Source: Clostridium beijerinckii
GTDB lineage: Bacteria; Bacillota; Clostridia; Clostridiales; Clostridiaceae
Length of the DNA: 64,000 nt
NCBI GenBank assembly: GCA_003129525.1
Contig: CP029329.1
Span: 920,001 to 984,000, forward strand
Direction of reading: 5' to 3'
In this document: positions 27,074 to 35,066 of the stretch, one piece after another
Layout of the letters: the number at the start of each line of letters is the position of its first letter
How positions within the stretch are numbered: the stretch's first letter is position 1
Program-made: the position numbers and the translations under genes
Notes under the pieces: model-generated
Told to the model about the DNA's origin: nothing
Seen by the model: only the letters and a program-made list of their open reading frames with translations
The model's database searches: none

Positions 27074-27550
27074 ATGAATATTCAGCCACTATTTAAAGTA
27101 CAAAAGAACTATAATGATAACTTACCAATAAATGAAGAATTAGATTTACATAAATTACAAGTTCGTAAAAATCTTGAATTCGAAATAATACTCGGTAATT
27201 TAGCTAATGAAACTCTTTGCTTTAATTACTTAACTAAAGTTACCAAGCCTGTCAATTTAACTGCAATATTCAATAAATATATAAATTGCATTTCTCAAGC
27301 TTTGACATTAGGAATTGATCATAAATATACCGATTTAATAGCAGTATCTATGAATCCTAATGATTATTGTTTAAGTGATCAATTCTTAAATTTATATATT
27401 GATATTAATGATTTAATTGTTTCCCCATCTATGGATCACTACTTAACTTTATTTGAAGACCTACTAAGCTTAGGATTAACATTAGGATTTTCAGAATCTC
27501 AAATACATGATCAATTTATTAAAGATTTAGATAATTTAGTAATACTTTAA
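27074..27550 (+). CDS. dUTPase-like (all-alpha, dUTPase_2/MazG superfamily) protein without metal ligands
   Basis: A 158-residue protein that follows the dimeric dUTPase pattern: LFKVQ near the start, then LGNLANETLCFNYL, then a helix ending in ALTLGIDH, and a C-terminal SLGLTLGFSESQIHDQF (normally ...LG.SEE.I...Y). In active members the first motif is ELGELANE and the second EYVDG; here they read ILGNLANE and KYINC, so all four acidic Mg2+ ligands are replaced. Catalysis of dUTP hydrolysis is therefore unlikely; a structural or regulatory role is possible. The ATG follows AGGAGG. Frame and codon use are intact, which argues against simple decay. Confidence 0.7.
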   Translation: MNIQPLFKVQKNYNDNLPINEELDLHKLQVRKNLEFEIILGNLANETLCFNYLTKVTKPVNLTAIFNKYINCISQALTLGIDHKYTDLIAVSMNPNDYCLSDQFLNLYIDINDLIVSPSMDHYLTLFEDLLSLGLTLGFSESQIHDQFIKDLDNLVIL

Positions 27551-27674
27551 TATTTAAATATAACATATATAAATATTGACCATCGAGCGTAATATATTTC
27601 TACATAATGATATTTTTTATTTTATATAAGCATAGTCAATAATCTTAAGGGAATACTACCCTTGAGGTGATATT

Positions 27675-28106
27675 ATGTTCGGAATAATATGTGCAATAAT
27701 TTCAGGAATTGCTATGAGTGTTCAAGGCGTATTTAATACAAGGCTCAGTGAAAAAATAGGACTATGGGAAACTACCTTATTAGTTCAAGTCATTGCTCTT
27801 ATTGTAAGCCTTATTGTCTTTTTCTTTTTTGGTGATGGAAGTTATACAAATTTAAAAGAATCTAATAAAATCTATTTATTAGGTGGAGTTTTAGGTGTTA
27901 TAATAACTTTTACAGTAATGAAAAGTGTCAGTTCAATGGGACCTACCTTAGGAATTGGTATTATATTAGTATCTCAATTAATCGCTGCTACACTTATTGA
28001 TTTCTTTGGATTGTTCGATAGTGAAAAGATTAAGTTTTCATTAAATCATTTTTTAGGCATTGCTATTATGATTATAGGTATTATAATATTTAAATGGAAT
28101 CATTGA
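27675..28106 (+). CDS. DMT-superfamily transporter (YdcZ/DUF606)
   Basis: A 143-residue membrane protein with five hydrophobic segments. The N-terminus ISGIAMSVQGVFNTRLSEKI and the middle GGVLGVIITFTVMKSVSSMG are typical of DUF606 (YdcZ), a half-size DMT transporter family. The C-terminal FLGIAIMIIGIIIF helix is normal. The ATG at 27675 follows a weak GAGGTGAT site. It lies 17 bp before the next gene, so the two probably share a transcript. The substrate is unknown. Confidence 0.8.
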   Translation: MFGIICAIISGIAMSVQGVFNTRLSEKIGLWETTLLVQVIALIVSLIVFFFFGDGSYTNLKESNKIYLLGGVLGVIITFTVMKSVSSMGPTLGIGIILVSQLIAATLIDFFGLFDSEKIKFSLNHFLGIAIMIIGIIIFKWNH

Positions 28107-28123
28107 GAAGGGAAGGATAAAGT

Positions 28124-28939
28124 TTGAATTTTTTTTCTAATATTAATTTTTTATTCCATTTAACGACTAAAAATATAAAACAATACTTTAAAAAAAGCGA
28201 ATGTGTAAAATCTGATGAAATTATAGGAAATTCCATTAATTGGTTTGGTCATGCTACTACAGTTATTAATTTATCTAATAAAATTATTATAACAGACCCT
28301 GTATTTTCTAGTCTTTTGGGATATTTTAAGAGAACTGTAAAAAAACCAGCATATATAAATAATTTAACAGTAGACTATATACTCTTATCTCATGGTCATA
28401 TGGATCATTTAAATTTTTCATCACTCCGCAAATTAAATAAAGATGCAATTATAATTGTTCCAAAGGGATATTTTCGGCTTGCTAAATTATTAGGGTTCAA
28501 AAATGTATTTTTATTACATCCTGGTGACGTGTATGAAGATAATTTTGTGAAAATTACTGCTTATGAAGCTGATCATGATGGCAGACGTTTTTATCTTGGT
28601 AATGATAATGAAAGCATTTCATATTTAATTGAAAGAGAACGTAAAAGTGTATTTTTTGCTGGTGATACTGCTCTTACGAATAATTTTAAAGATATTATTT
28701 GTGATGTAGCGTTGATGCCTGTAGGATGCTATAAGCCTGATAGGTTCTCATATATGCATTGTACTCCAGAACAAAGCTATGAAATGTTTAAAATGATGGA
28801 TTGTCCCGTAATGATTCCTATTCATTATAAAACATTTAAAATTTCATTAGAAAACTTTGAAGAAACTGAGGAAACATTATTAAATTTGAATGATGATTCA
28901 ATTAAAATCATTGATATAGGAGAAACTTATAGTTTCTAA
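28124..28939 (+). CDS. MBL-fold metallohydrolase (NAPE-PLD/UlaG-like)
   Basis: A 271-residue hydrolase. NWFGHATTVINL opens the fold; LLSHGHMDHL is the HxHxDH metal motif; ADHDGRRFYLG and VFFAGDTAL supply further ligands, and IPIHYKTF the last His. The pattern fits the lipid or sugar-lactone branch (NAPE-PLD, UlaG) rather than beta-lactamases. The start is TTG at 28124 with GGAAGGA upstream. Residues 1-15 are hydrophobic and could touch the membrane. Probably co-transcribed with the transporter before it. The substrate is unknown. Confidence 0.8.
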   Translation: MNFFSNINFLFHLTTKNIKQYFKKSECVKSDEIIGNSINWFGHATTVINLSNKIIITDPVFSSLLGYFKRTVKKPAYINNLTVDYILLSHGHMDHLNFSSLRKLNKDAIIIVPKGYFRLAKLLGFKNVFLLHPGDVYEDNFVKITAYEADHDGRRFYLGNDNESISYLIERERKSVFFAGDTALTNNFKDIICDVALMPVGCYKPDRFSYMHCTPEQSYEMFKMMDCPVMIPIHYKTFKISLENFEETEETLLNLNDDSIKIIDIGETYSF

Positions 28940-29008
28940 GTAAAATTACAAATCTATGATGAATTAATTTAACATACTTCAGCTGATAATAAAAAACTAG
29001 TTTCATTT

Positions 29009-29053
29009 AAGTTGTGCTCAACATTACCAACAACTTACATTTTGGGCACAACT
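29009..29053. terminator. Weak hairpin terminator
   Basis: AAGTTGTGC pairs with GCACAACTT over a long loop, followed by ATTATC rather than a clean T-run. Confidence 0.45.
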
Positions 29054-29140
29054 TATTATCTAAAGCGAAATCTCAAATTTCATATTTGTCTGCTTTAACT
29101 CACTCATCGAGTTAATAATGAATATGAGTCGTTTCACAAC
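29050..29140 (-). repeat. Dispersed repeat, second copy
   Basis: On the minus strand GAAACGACTCATATTCATTA, then GAGTGAGTT, then ACAAATATGAAATTTGAG match the rightward copy at 20276-20420 with changes and a shorter spacer. The remaining bases to 29291 show nothing else. Confidence 0.4.
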
Positions 29141-29303
29141 AAAATCCTAACCTACCTCAACAAATGCATATATGATATTTCTGTACTATGTCTTCATAAC
29201 TAAAATCTTCTCTTTGATTATTTGTATTTTTATTTTATTTCTATTAACAATAAGTTTATTTTTCATATAATATTATTGAAGTAATAATATTATGGAGAAA
29301 TAT

Positions 29304-30503
29304 ATGTTTTCATATAAAAAGAAGTTAGATTATAATTTAAATTACTATATGTCAAATAATTCCTATAAAACTTACAGAGTACTTATACAATATAAAGATT
29401 TTCAATCTTCAGTTGTTAAAAAAATTAATTCATATAAAGGTATAATTCATCATACTATAGAATCTGCTAATCTCATAAGTGCAGAACTTAATTCTCGCAG
29501 TATAGATAGAATTTTAGAATATCCTGAAATAGAAAAAATCTATTTAGATGAATATTTATTTTTATGTGGTATGAGTGTTGCTACTGCTAATAAGTTTCAT
29601 TATTCTGAAAAATATGGTTTATCTGGTGTAGGAATTGGTATAGGACTTATAGATAGTGGCATATTTCCTCATCCAGATTTAACTTCTCCTAGCAATAAAA
29701 TAGAATTATTCGAAGATCTAATTAATAATTTTCACTATCCTTATGATGATAATGGGCATGGTACATCAATGGCAGGAATTTTATGCAGTAGTGGATTGTC
29801 ATCAAATAATATGTACAAAGGAATATGTAGTAAAAGTAAATTATTTTGCTATAAAGCATTTGATAAGCTTGGTAAAGGCTTTGCTTCTGACATACTATAT
29901 TCTATAGAAAGTCTGTCTAATATATCTAAAGAAAAAAATATAAAGATATTATGCTTACCATTTGAACTTTTAACTCATAACACATTTATTATCTCTTGCT
30001 TCGATTCAGTGTTTAATTATGCTATATCCAAAGGTTTAATTCCAATAGTACCTAGTGGAAGCAACTTAAATAACACATCGTCTATAATGGGAATTGCTAC
30101 TCTTCCCAATTGCATTACAGTAGCAGGCTTAGATACAGTTGGGTCAACAGTAAAACCTTATCCCTATTCATCCAGTGGGCCTTATGGAAAATTATCTAAA
30201 CCAGACTTATCTGCTGCTTGTGTTAATGTTATTTCATTAAATTCTGATAGTAACTATACTTCCGAAAAAAATGGTATTAAGCTTTATCCAAGCAAACTAG
30301 ATGCACCATATAAAACATTTACTGGTTCATCAATCGCTACTGCTTATATTAGTGGATTATGTGCTTTACTGTGCGAGAAAAATCCCTCCATTACCTTTAA
30401 AGATATGATTTCTTTATTAAAAGTTGTATGTGATCCTGTTGAAGACATATCTAAGACAATTCAGGGTGAAGGCACCATAAATATTAATAAACTTATGCCT
30501 TAA
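29304..30503 (+). CDS. S8 (subtilisin-like) serine protease
   Basis: A protease of about 399 residues. The triad is complete: Asp in GLIDSGIFPHPDL, His in DDNGHGTSMAGIL, Ser in FTGSSIATAYISGL; the oxyanion Asn sits in VPSGSNLNN. The N-terminal 90 residues (VLIQYKDFQSSVVKKINSY, LISAELNSRSIDRIL) resemble an I9-type propeptide, but there is no signal peptide, so it may be intracellular or leave the cell another way. The start at 29304 has GGAG 6 bp before it; an in-frame ATG 12 bp upstream lacks one. Monocistronic with its own terminator. Confidence 0.88.
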   Translation: MFSYKKKLDYNLNYYMSNNSYKTYRVLIQYKDFQSSVVKKINSYKGIIHHTIESANLISAELNSRSIDRILEYPEIEKIYLDEYLFLCGMSVATANKFHYSEKYGLSGVGIGIGLIDSGIFPHPDLTSPSNKIELFEDLINNFHYPYDDNGHGTSMAGILCSSGLSSNNMYKGICSKSKLFCYKAFDKLGKGFASDILYSIESLSNISKEKNIKILCLPFELLTHNTFIISCFDSVFNYAISKGLIPIVPSGSNLNNTSSIMGIATLPNCITVAGLDTVGSTVKPYPYSSSGPYGKLSKPDLSAACVNVISLNSDSNYTSEKNGIKLYPSKLDAPYKTFTGSSIATAYISGLCALLCEKNPSITFKDMISLLKVVCDPVEDISKTIQGEGTININKLMP

Positions 30504-30564
30504 TTATTAATATGCTTATCAGATTTCATATTCTATTAATCAAATTTAAAATCATTAATAATCT

Positions 30565-30603
30565 ACAGAACTATCTTCAGCCTTAATATAGTTCTGTATT
30601 TTT
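30565..30603 (+). terminator. Protease gene terminator
   Basis: ACAGAACTAT and ATAGTTCTGT pair perfectly, followed by ATTTTTATT. Confidence 0.85.
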
Positions 30604-30756
30604 ATTAGAATTCTTTAAATAGTTAATTTTTTAGACGCTTTAATATTTCACTTTATTTTACTTATAATATGCTATAATTATTTACATGCACTAGTAGTGC
30701 ACAATTATTTTACAATAGACATATCAAAATACTTTGAAAGGTAGGTAGCAAGCAGA

Positions 30757-31749
30757 ATGAGCACATTTATGTTAAAGAGTAAATCCCTAGGGTTCACTCC
30801 TGTTAATAATATATTTATAGAGAAATACATGCCGCAAGCTAGAGGTGAATTTATAAAAATTTATTTATTAATGCTAAAACATGATATTTCTGGTGAATTC
30901 GGAGTTAGCTCATCAATACTAGCTTCCTCACTTAATCTATTAGAATCTGACATTATGAATGCACTTAATTATTGGAATGACCAAGGAGTTATAAAATTCA
31001 CTCAAATAGATAAAATGGGCAACTTTAATGTAGAATTTATAGATTTAATTCAAGAACCAGCTAAGTCTACAAAACAAGTAGACTTATTAGAAGCTTTAGA
31101 TAGTACAACTACTAAAGATATGCTGAAAGACATTGAAATACTTTTAGCTAGACCACTGTCTCCAAATGAAATGTCAATTTATTTGAATTGGCAAAGAGAA
31201 TTTGGCTTTTCATCTGAATTAATTTTAATATTAATGGAATACTGTATATCAAAAGGTAAAAGTGATCCAAGATATATCGAAAAAGTAGCCTTGTCTTGGC
31301 ATGATTTAAAAATAACTACTATTGATCAAGCACAAAATTTAATAAAAAAAGCCGAAGATAAGTGGATTAACATAAGAAAAATATTAACTTATTTAGGTAT
31401 AAATAATACAGATATAATGAAACCTCAACAAGATTTAATAGAAAAATGGCTTCTTATATATAAATTCCCTAATGAAATTATCTTAAAAGCCTGTGATATA
31501 TGTTCTGAAAGATTAAATAGAGCCGATTTTAAGTACATTGATGGTATACTTACTAATTGGAATAAAAATAATATTAAAACCTTAGAAGACATAGCTCTTA
31601 AAGATACTAAAAATGTTAAAAATACTAAATATCAAAAAAATTACAATAATAATGAGAAAGCTCCTCTTAAGTTCAATAACTTTGAAGGAAGAGAGTATGA
31701 TTATGATTCCTTAGAAAAAAAACTTTTAGGATGGGATAATGATGATTAA
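30757..31749 (+). CDS. DnaD-domain primosomal protein
   Basis: A 330-residue replication protein. Residues 1-85 form a winged-helix N-domain (KIYLLMLKHDISGEFGVSSS, ALNYWNDQGVIKF). Two DnaD/DnaB C-terminal-type repeats follow: LARPLSPNEMSIYLNWQREF with SWHDL, and a second around LIEKWLLIYKFPNEIILKAC with YIDGILTNW. The layout matches clostridial DnaD-like proteins that load helicase with a DnaC/DnaI partner, encoded by the next gene with an 11-bp overlap. The ribosome site is weak (GGTAGGTAGC). Confidence 0.85.
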   Translation: MSTFMLKSKSLGFTPVNNIFIEKYMPQARGEFIKIYLLMLKHDISGEFGVSSSILASSLNLLESDIMNALNYWNDQGVIKFTQIDKMGNFNVEFIDLIQEPAKSTKQVDLLEALDSTTTKDMLKDIEILLARPLSPNEMSIYLNWQREFGFSSELILILMEYCISKGKSDPRYIEKVALSWHDLKITTIDQAQNLIKKAEDKWINIRKILTYLGINNTDIMKPQQDLIEKWLLIYKFPNEIILKACDICSERLNRADFKYIDGILTNWNKNNIKTLEDIALKDTKNVKNTKYQKNYNNNEKAPLKFNNFEGREYDYDSLEKKLLGWDNDD

Positions 31750-32722
31750 AGGCTATCAAACTGAAATTTTAAAAATATATGATAAACTTAGAGAAGATGA
31801 AACTAGATTTTTGAAACTTAGAAAGGATGAAGTATTTAAAAAATATCCTGAAATTATTGAATTAGATAATACGATACAAAAATTATCTTTACAAATGGCA
31901 GTATCAGTTCTTAAATCTGGTAATAGCGAAAAAACATTAGGTAGATTCAAAGAGAATATTACTGATTTAAGAGTTAAAAAATGTGAAATGCTAGTTGAGA
32001 AAGGGTACAATCCTGAATATCTAAATTTGCACTATCACTGCAATAATTGTAAGGATACAGGCTTTATAGGTAATGTTAAATGTAGTTGCTATAAGCAAAA
32101 ATTAATTAAGTTATACTATAAAAATTCTGAATTAGAGAATGCAATAAAATCTAATAATTTCAATAACTTTGATTTAAATTTGTTTTCAAATCATAAGCTT
32201 GGTGAAGAGAAATTTTCTCCACGAAAAAATATGGAAAATAACTTGGAATACATATTGAAAGATTATATTCCAAATTTCTCAAAGATAGGTACGAATCTAT
32301 TATTGTATGGTAACCCTGGTAGTGGAAAAACTTATTTATCTTATTGCATATCAAAAGCTATATTAGATATGGGTTATTTGGTAATATACAAAACGTCTGA
32401 TGAATTAATTAATAACTTAAGAGATATAAGATTCAACAATGATTCAACATTGGAATCATTAATATTGGAATGTGATTTATTAATAATAGATGATTTAGGT
32501 GCTGAGCATCTTAATGAATTTTCTATAACTGAATTATTTAATGTAATTAATAAAAGAATTCTTAGCAATAAAAAAATGCTTATTTCAACTAATTTAACAT
32601 TGCCTGGTATAACAAAACAATATAGTGAAAGAATAGCCTCTAGATTAATTGGTGAATTTAAACTTTGTAAATTCTATTCAGAAGATATAAGAATTAAGAA
32701 GAATCTAGAAAAAAATAGATAA
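31739..32722 (+). CDS. DnaC/DnaI-type helicase loader ATPase
   Basis: A 327-residue AAA+ protein. A zinc-binding region near 99-118 (YHCNNCKDTGFIG, KCSCYKQK) is as in DnaI; Walker A is LYGNPGSGKTYL, Walker B is LLIIDDLGAEHL, and SERIASRLIGEF holds the arginine finger. It overlaps the DnaD-domain gene by 11 bp, so translation is coupled. It would deliver the DnaB helicase, whose gene is also in this window (45480-46817), to the origin or stalled forks. Confidence 0.9.
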   Translation: MMIKGYQTEILKIYDKLREDETRFLKLRKDEVFKKYPEIIELDNTIQKLSLQMAVSVLKSGNSEKTLGRFKENITDLRVKKCEMLVEKGYNPEYLNLHYHCNNCKDTGFIGNVKCSCYKQKLIKLYYKNSELENAIKSNNFNNFDLNLFSNHKLGEEKFSPRKNMENNLEYILKDYIPNFSKIGTNLLLYGNPGSGKTYLSYCISKAILDMGYLVIYKTSDELINNLRDIRFNNDSTLESLILECDLLIIDDLGAEHLNEFSITELFNVINKRILSNKKMLISTNLTLPGITKQYSERIASRLIGEFKLCKFYSEDIRIKKNLEKNR

Positions 32723-32739
32723 ATAGATATATACCTACT

Positions 32740-32806
32740 GAAATTGGATACACATTTGTTCCAGCTCATTTTCTAATGCCGCTTTCACAAATATGTATTC
32801 AATTTC
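32740..32806 (+). terminator. Long imperfect hairpin after the helicase loader gene
   Basis: Twenty-base arms beginning GAAATTG and ending CAATTTC pair with one mismatch and one G-U around a 27-nt loop. T-rich DNA follows. Probably a terminator. Confidence 0.5.
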
Positions 32807-32870
32807 TCTATTTGTATACACGCCTAAATATAGTAAACTTTGTAGTAATATGAGAGGTGGATAAAATAAT

Positions 32871-33152
32871 ATGAACAATTTAGTGCCAATGATATTAACT
32901 ATGGTATTAAGTAAAATTATATATATTAAAATTGATAAAAAGTATGATATTACAAATAAGTTGTGTACAAAACTCCATATTGAACAGGAGTGGATAAGTT
33001 TTTATGGTGTGTGTTTTGGCATTATATCTATTATAATTATTGAAGTATTAAGCATAGAGATAATTAATATTCCTGAAGTATTCTATTATATATCAGGTGG
33101 AATTTTTGCAGGAATTGGTATTGGTACGAATAATAAAAATGTAAATCAATAA
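32871..33152 (+). CDS. Small hypothetical membrane protein (93 aa)
   Basis: The ATG follows AGAGGTGG with 10-bp spacing. The product has an N-terminal hydrophobic stretch (LVPMILTMVLSKIIYI), a charged middle, and two hydrophobic segments (GVCFGIISIIIIEVL and VFYYISGGIFAGIGIGT). It ends with a polar NNKNVNQ tail. No family recognised. It stands between the helicase loader gene and the tRNA array, sharing the hairpin at 33159 as terminator. Confidence 0.6.
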   Translation: MNNLVPMILTMVLSKIIYIKIDKKYDITNKLCTKLHIEQEWISFYGVCFGIISIIIIEVLSIEIINIPEVFYYISGGIFAGIGIGTNNKNVNQ

Positions 33153-33158
33153 AAAAAA

Positions 33159-33185
33159 CAAGTTCTAGTATAAAACTAGAACTTG
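33159..33185. terminator. Bidirectional terminator, tRNA array / 93-aa gene
   Basis: CAAGTTCTAGT and ACTAGAACTTG pair perfectly over 5 nt. Leftward it is followed by eight Ts, an excellent end for the tRNA transcript. Confidence 0.88.
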
Positions 33186-33193
33186 CTTTAATT

Positions 33194-33270
33194 TGGCGAC
33201 CCAGAAGGGACTCGAACCCTCGACCTCCGGCGTGACAGGCCGGCACTCTAACCAACTGAGCTACTAGGCC
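33194..33270 (-). tRNA. tRNA-Asp (GTC), copy 1
   Basis: 77 nt with encoded CCA. Cloverleaf complete; anticodon loop CTGTCAC. Last gene of the leftward array. Confidence 0.96.
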
Positions 33271-33276
33271 ATCTCA

Positions 33277-33352
33277 TGGTGGGCACAACAGGGCTCGAAC
33301 CTGTGACCCCCTGCTTGTAAGGCAGGTGCTCTCCCAGCTGAGCTATGCGCCC
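33277..33352 (-). tRNA. tRNA-Val (TAC), copy 1
   Basis: 76 nt with encoded CCA; anticodon loop CTTACAA between CCTGC and GCAGG. Acceptor stem GGGCGCA/TGTGCCC. Confidence 0.96.
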
Positions 33353-33367
33353 ATAAGATGAATAAAA

Positions 33368-33442
33368 TGGTGACTCCTAGGGGAATCGAACCCCTGTTAC
33401 TACCGTGAAAGGGTGGTGTCTTAACCGCTTGACCAAGGAGCC
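33368..33442 (-). tRNA. tRNA-Glu (TTC), copy 1
   Basis: 75 nt with encoded CCA; anticodon loop CTTTCAC. The anticodon stem is CCACC/GGTAG, leaving a C-A mismatch at pair 28-42 that copy 2 does not have. Confidence 0.95.
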
Positions 33443-33472
33443 ATATTAAGTTTTGTTATGTTTTATTTAAAA

Positions 33473-33547
33473 TGGAGCTGGCAATAGGAATCGAACCTAC
33501 AACCTGCTGATTACAAGTCAGCTGCTCTACCGTTGAGCCATGCCAGC
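33473..33547 (-). tRNA. tRNA-Thr (TGT), copy 1
   Basis: 75 nt with encoded CCA; anticodon loop CTTGTAA between GCTGA and TCAGC. Confidence 0.96.
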
Positions 33548-33560
33548 ATCATATTTAAAA

Positions 33561-33637
33561 TGGCGACCCAGAAGGGACTCGAACCCTCGACCTCCGGCGT
33601 GACAGGCCGGCACTCTAACCAACTGAGCTACTAGGCC
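33561..33637 (-). tRNA. tRNA-Asp (GTC), copy 2
   Basis: Identical in sequence to copy 1. Confidence 0.96.
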
Positions 33638-33643
33638 ATCTCA

Positions 33644-33719
33644 TGGTGGGCACAACAGGGCTCGAACCTGTGACCCCCTGCTTGTAAGGCAGGTGCTCTC
33701 CCAGCTGAGCTATGCGCCC
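33644..33719 (-). tRNA. tRNA-Val (TAC), copy 2
   Basis: Identical in sequence to copy 1. Confidence 0.96.
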
Positions 33720-33734
33720 ATAAGATGAATAAAA

Positions 33735-33809
33735 TGGTGACTCCTAGGGGAATCGAACCCCTGTTACCACCGTGAAAGGGTGGTGTCTTAACCGCTTGAC
33801 CAAGGAGCC
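33735..33809 (-). tRNA. tRNA-Glu (TTC), copy 2
   Basis: Differs from copies 1 and 3 by one base: GGTGG in the 3' side of the anticodon stem, which makes the stem fully paired. Confidence 0.96.
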
Positions 33810-33838
33810 ATATTGAGTTTTGTATGTTTTATTTAAAA

Positions 33839-33913
33839 TGGAGCTGGCAATAGGAATCGAACCTACAACCTGCTGATTACAAGTCAGCTGCTCTACCGTT
33901 GAGCCATGCCAGC
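33839..33913 (-). tRNA. tRNA-Thr (TGT), copy 2
   Basis: Identical in sequence to copy 1. Confidence 0.96.
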
Positions 33914-33926
33914 ATCATATTTAAAA

Positions 33927-34003
33927 TGGCGACCCAGAAGGGACTCGAACCCTCGACCTCCGGCGTGACAGGCCGGCACTCTAACCAACTGAGCTACTAG
34001 GCC
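33927..34003 (-). tRNA. tRNA-Asp (GTC), copy 3
   Basis: Identical in sequence to copy 1. Confidence 0.96.
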
Positions 34004-34009
34004 ATCTCA

Positions 34010-34085
34010 TGGTGGGCACAACAGGGCTCGAACCTGTGACCCCCTGCTTGTAAGGCAGGTGCTCTCCCAGCTGAGCTATGCGCCC
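34010..34085 (-). tRNA. tRNA-Val (TAC), copy 3
   Basis: Identical in sequence to copy 1. Confidence 0.96.
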
Positions 34086-34100
34086 ATAAGATGAATAAAA

Positions 34101-34175
34101 TGGTGACTCCTAGGGGAATCGAACCCCTGTTACTACCGTGAAAGGGTGGTGTCTTAACCGCTTGACCAAGGAGCC
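34101..34175 (-). tRNA. tRNA-Glu (TTC), copy 3
   Basis: Same as copy 1, with the C-A mismatch in the anticodon stem. First gene of the array, 73 bp after the promoter -10. Confidence 0.95.
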
Positions 34176-34247
34176 ATGTTATATTGTCTTTCGCTTAAAT
34201 ATATTATTTTCTGTCGTTTGTTATCCAAGCTGCTGACCACATAGACT

Positions 34248-34276
34248 ATAATACCTAAATTTAGATTCCCTGTCAA
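34248..34276 (-). promoter_or_regulatory. tRNA array promoter
   Basis: On the minus strand a perfect TTGACA (34271-34276) and TATTAT (34248-34253) are 17 bp apart, with no other leftward gene between them and tRNA-Glu. Confidence 0.85.
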
Positions 34277-34329
34277 CACATTTTTTAATTTTTTTTATTT
34301 TTATCTTATTTTTTAAATTATATCTATAA

Positions 34330-34902
34330 TTATTCCGATGTTTTATTAGGCTTTTTCACCTGCTCTATAGCCTTTTTAAAGCTAGACAACATGCCTTCTT
34401 GAAGTTTTATTTCACTGTTTATATTTTTAATTTCTACATCACATATTTCTAAAAAATTATCTTTTTCTATTTTATTGATAATTATGTTATATCCATTTTT
34501 TTTGAAGTTTTGTCCTGATGCCATAACCTCCAATGGAAATTTATTATTTACAATTAATAATATTTCTTTTTCCCAAATTCCTCTCTTGTTTATCTTATAT
34601 TTATCTTTTAATACATCTAAATTTTCTATTTCTTCTTTAATTTCAAATTTTAATGATTCGTATAATGCATTATAGAAAACCACCGATATTCCCCTTTTTA
34701 GTTTAATCTTTAAAAAACTTCTTTGTTTAATTAAAAATTCATCTATGTTATTTTCACTTATACATTCTACATCTTCAAAAGAAAAGCTTTTTATTCCACT
34801 ATCAGTTGGATAATTCACAATTATTTTATCAAAATTCATTCTTCTGACTTTAAAAGTACTCCCATAATTGTCCAAATTATTGTTTATTACTTTTACTTCC
34901 AT
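34330..34902 (-). CDS. Hypothetical protein (190 aa)
   Basis: No family recognised. It is soluble, rich in Lys, Ile, Asn and Glu, with a predicted beta-rich N-terminal 75 residues (FKVRRMNFDKIIVNYPTD, FLKIKLKRGISVVFY) and a mixed C-terminal part ending in a basic helix (SSFKKAIEQVKKPNK). The ATG follows GTGAGGTGA. It is transcribed toward the tRNA promoter region and away from the FAD oxidoreductase, from which it is separated by a 60-bp palindrome. Confidence 0.6.
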   Translation of the reverse strand: MEVKVINNNLDNYGSTFKVRRMNFDKIIVNYPTDSGIKSFSFEDVECISENNIDEFLIKQRSFLKIKLKRGISVVFYNALYESLKFEIKEEIENLDVLKDKYKINKRGIWEKEILLIVNNKFPLEVMASGQNFKKNGYNIIINKIEKDNFLEICDVEIKNINSEIKLQEGMLSSFKKAIEQVKKPNKTSE

Positions 34903-34972
34903 TAAAAAATCACCTCACTTTTAATATTCCCTTCTTTTAACCTGAATATTACTATGATAAACTTTATTTAGC

Positions 34973-35032
34973 ATATGAAATAGAATAACAAGTCAATATA
35001 CTAGTATATTGACTCATTATTCTATTTCATAT
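34973..35032. repeat. 60-bp near-perfect palindrome between divergent genes
   Basis: Thirty-base arms (ATATGAAATAGAATAA...AGTCAATATACT) meet at CTAG and differ from perfect symmetry at only two positions per arm. Each half carries an outward TTGACT with a -10-like TATGCT or TATACC about 15 bp further out. It may be a two-way promoter/operator or a cruciform; terminator use makes little sense between divergent genes. Confidence 0.65.
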
Positions 35033-35066
35033 ACCTTATTACACAAACAAGGAGTGATTAATAAAT

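Noticed and set aside
33194-34175. Regularly repeated blocks that could look like a CRISPR array
   Set aside because: Each block is a full tRNA with cloverleaf, anticodon and CCA end; there are no short uniform repeats or unique spacers.
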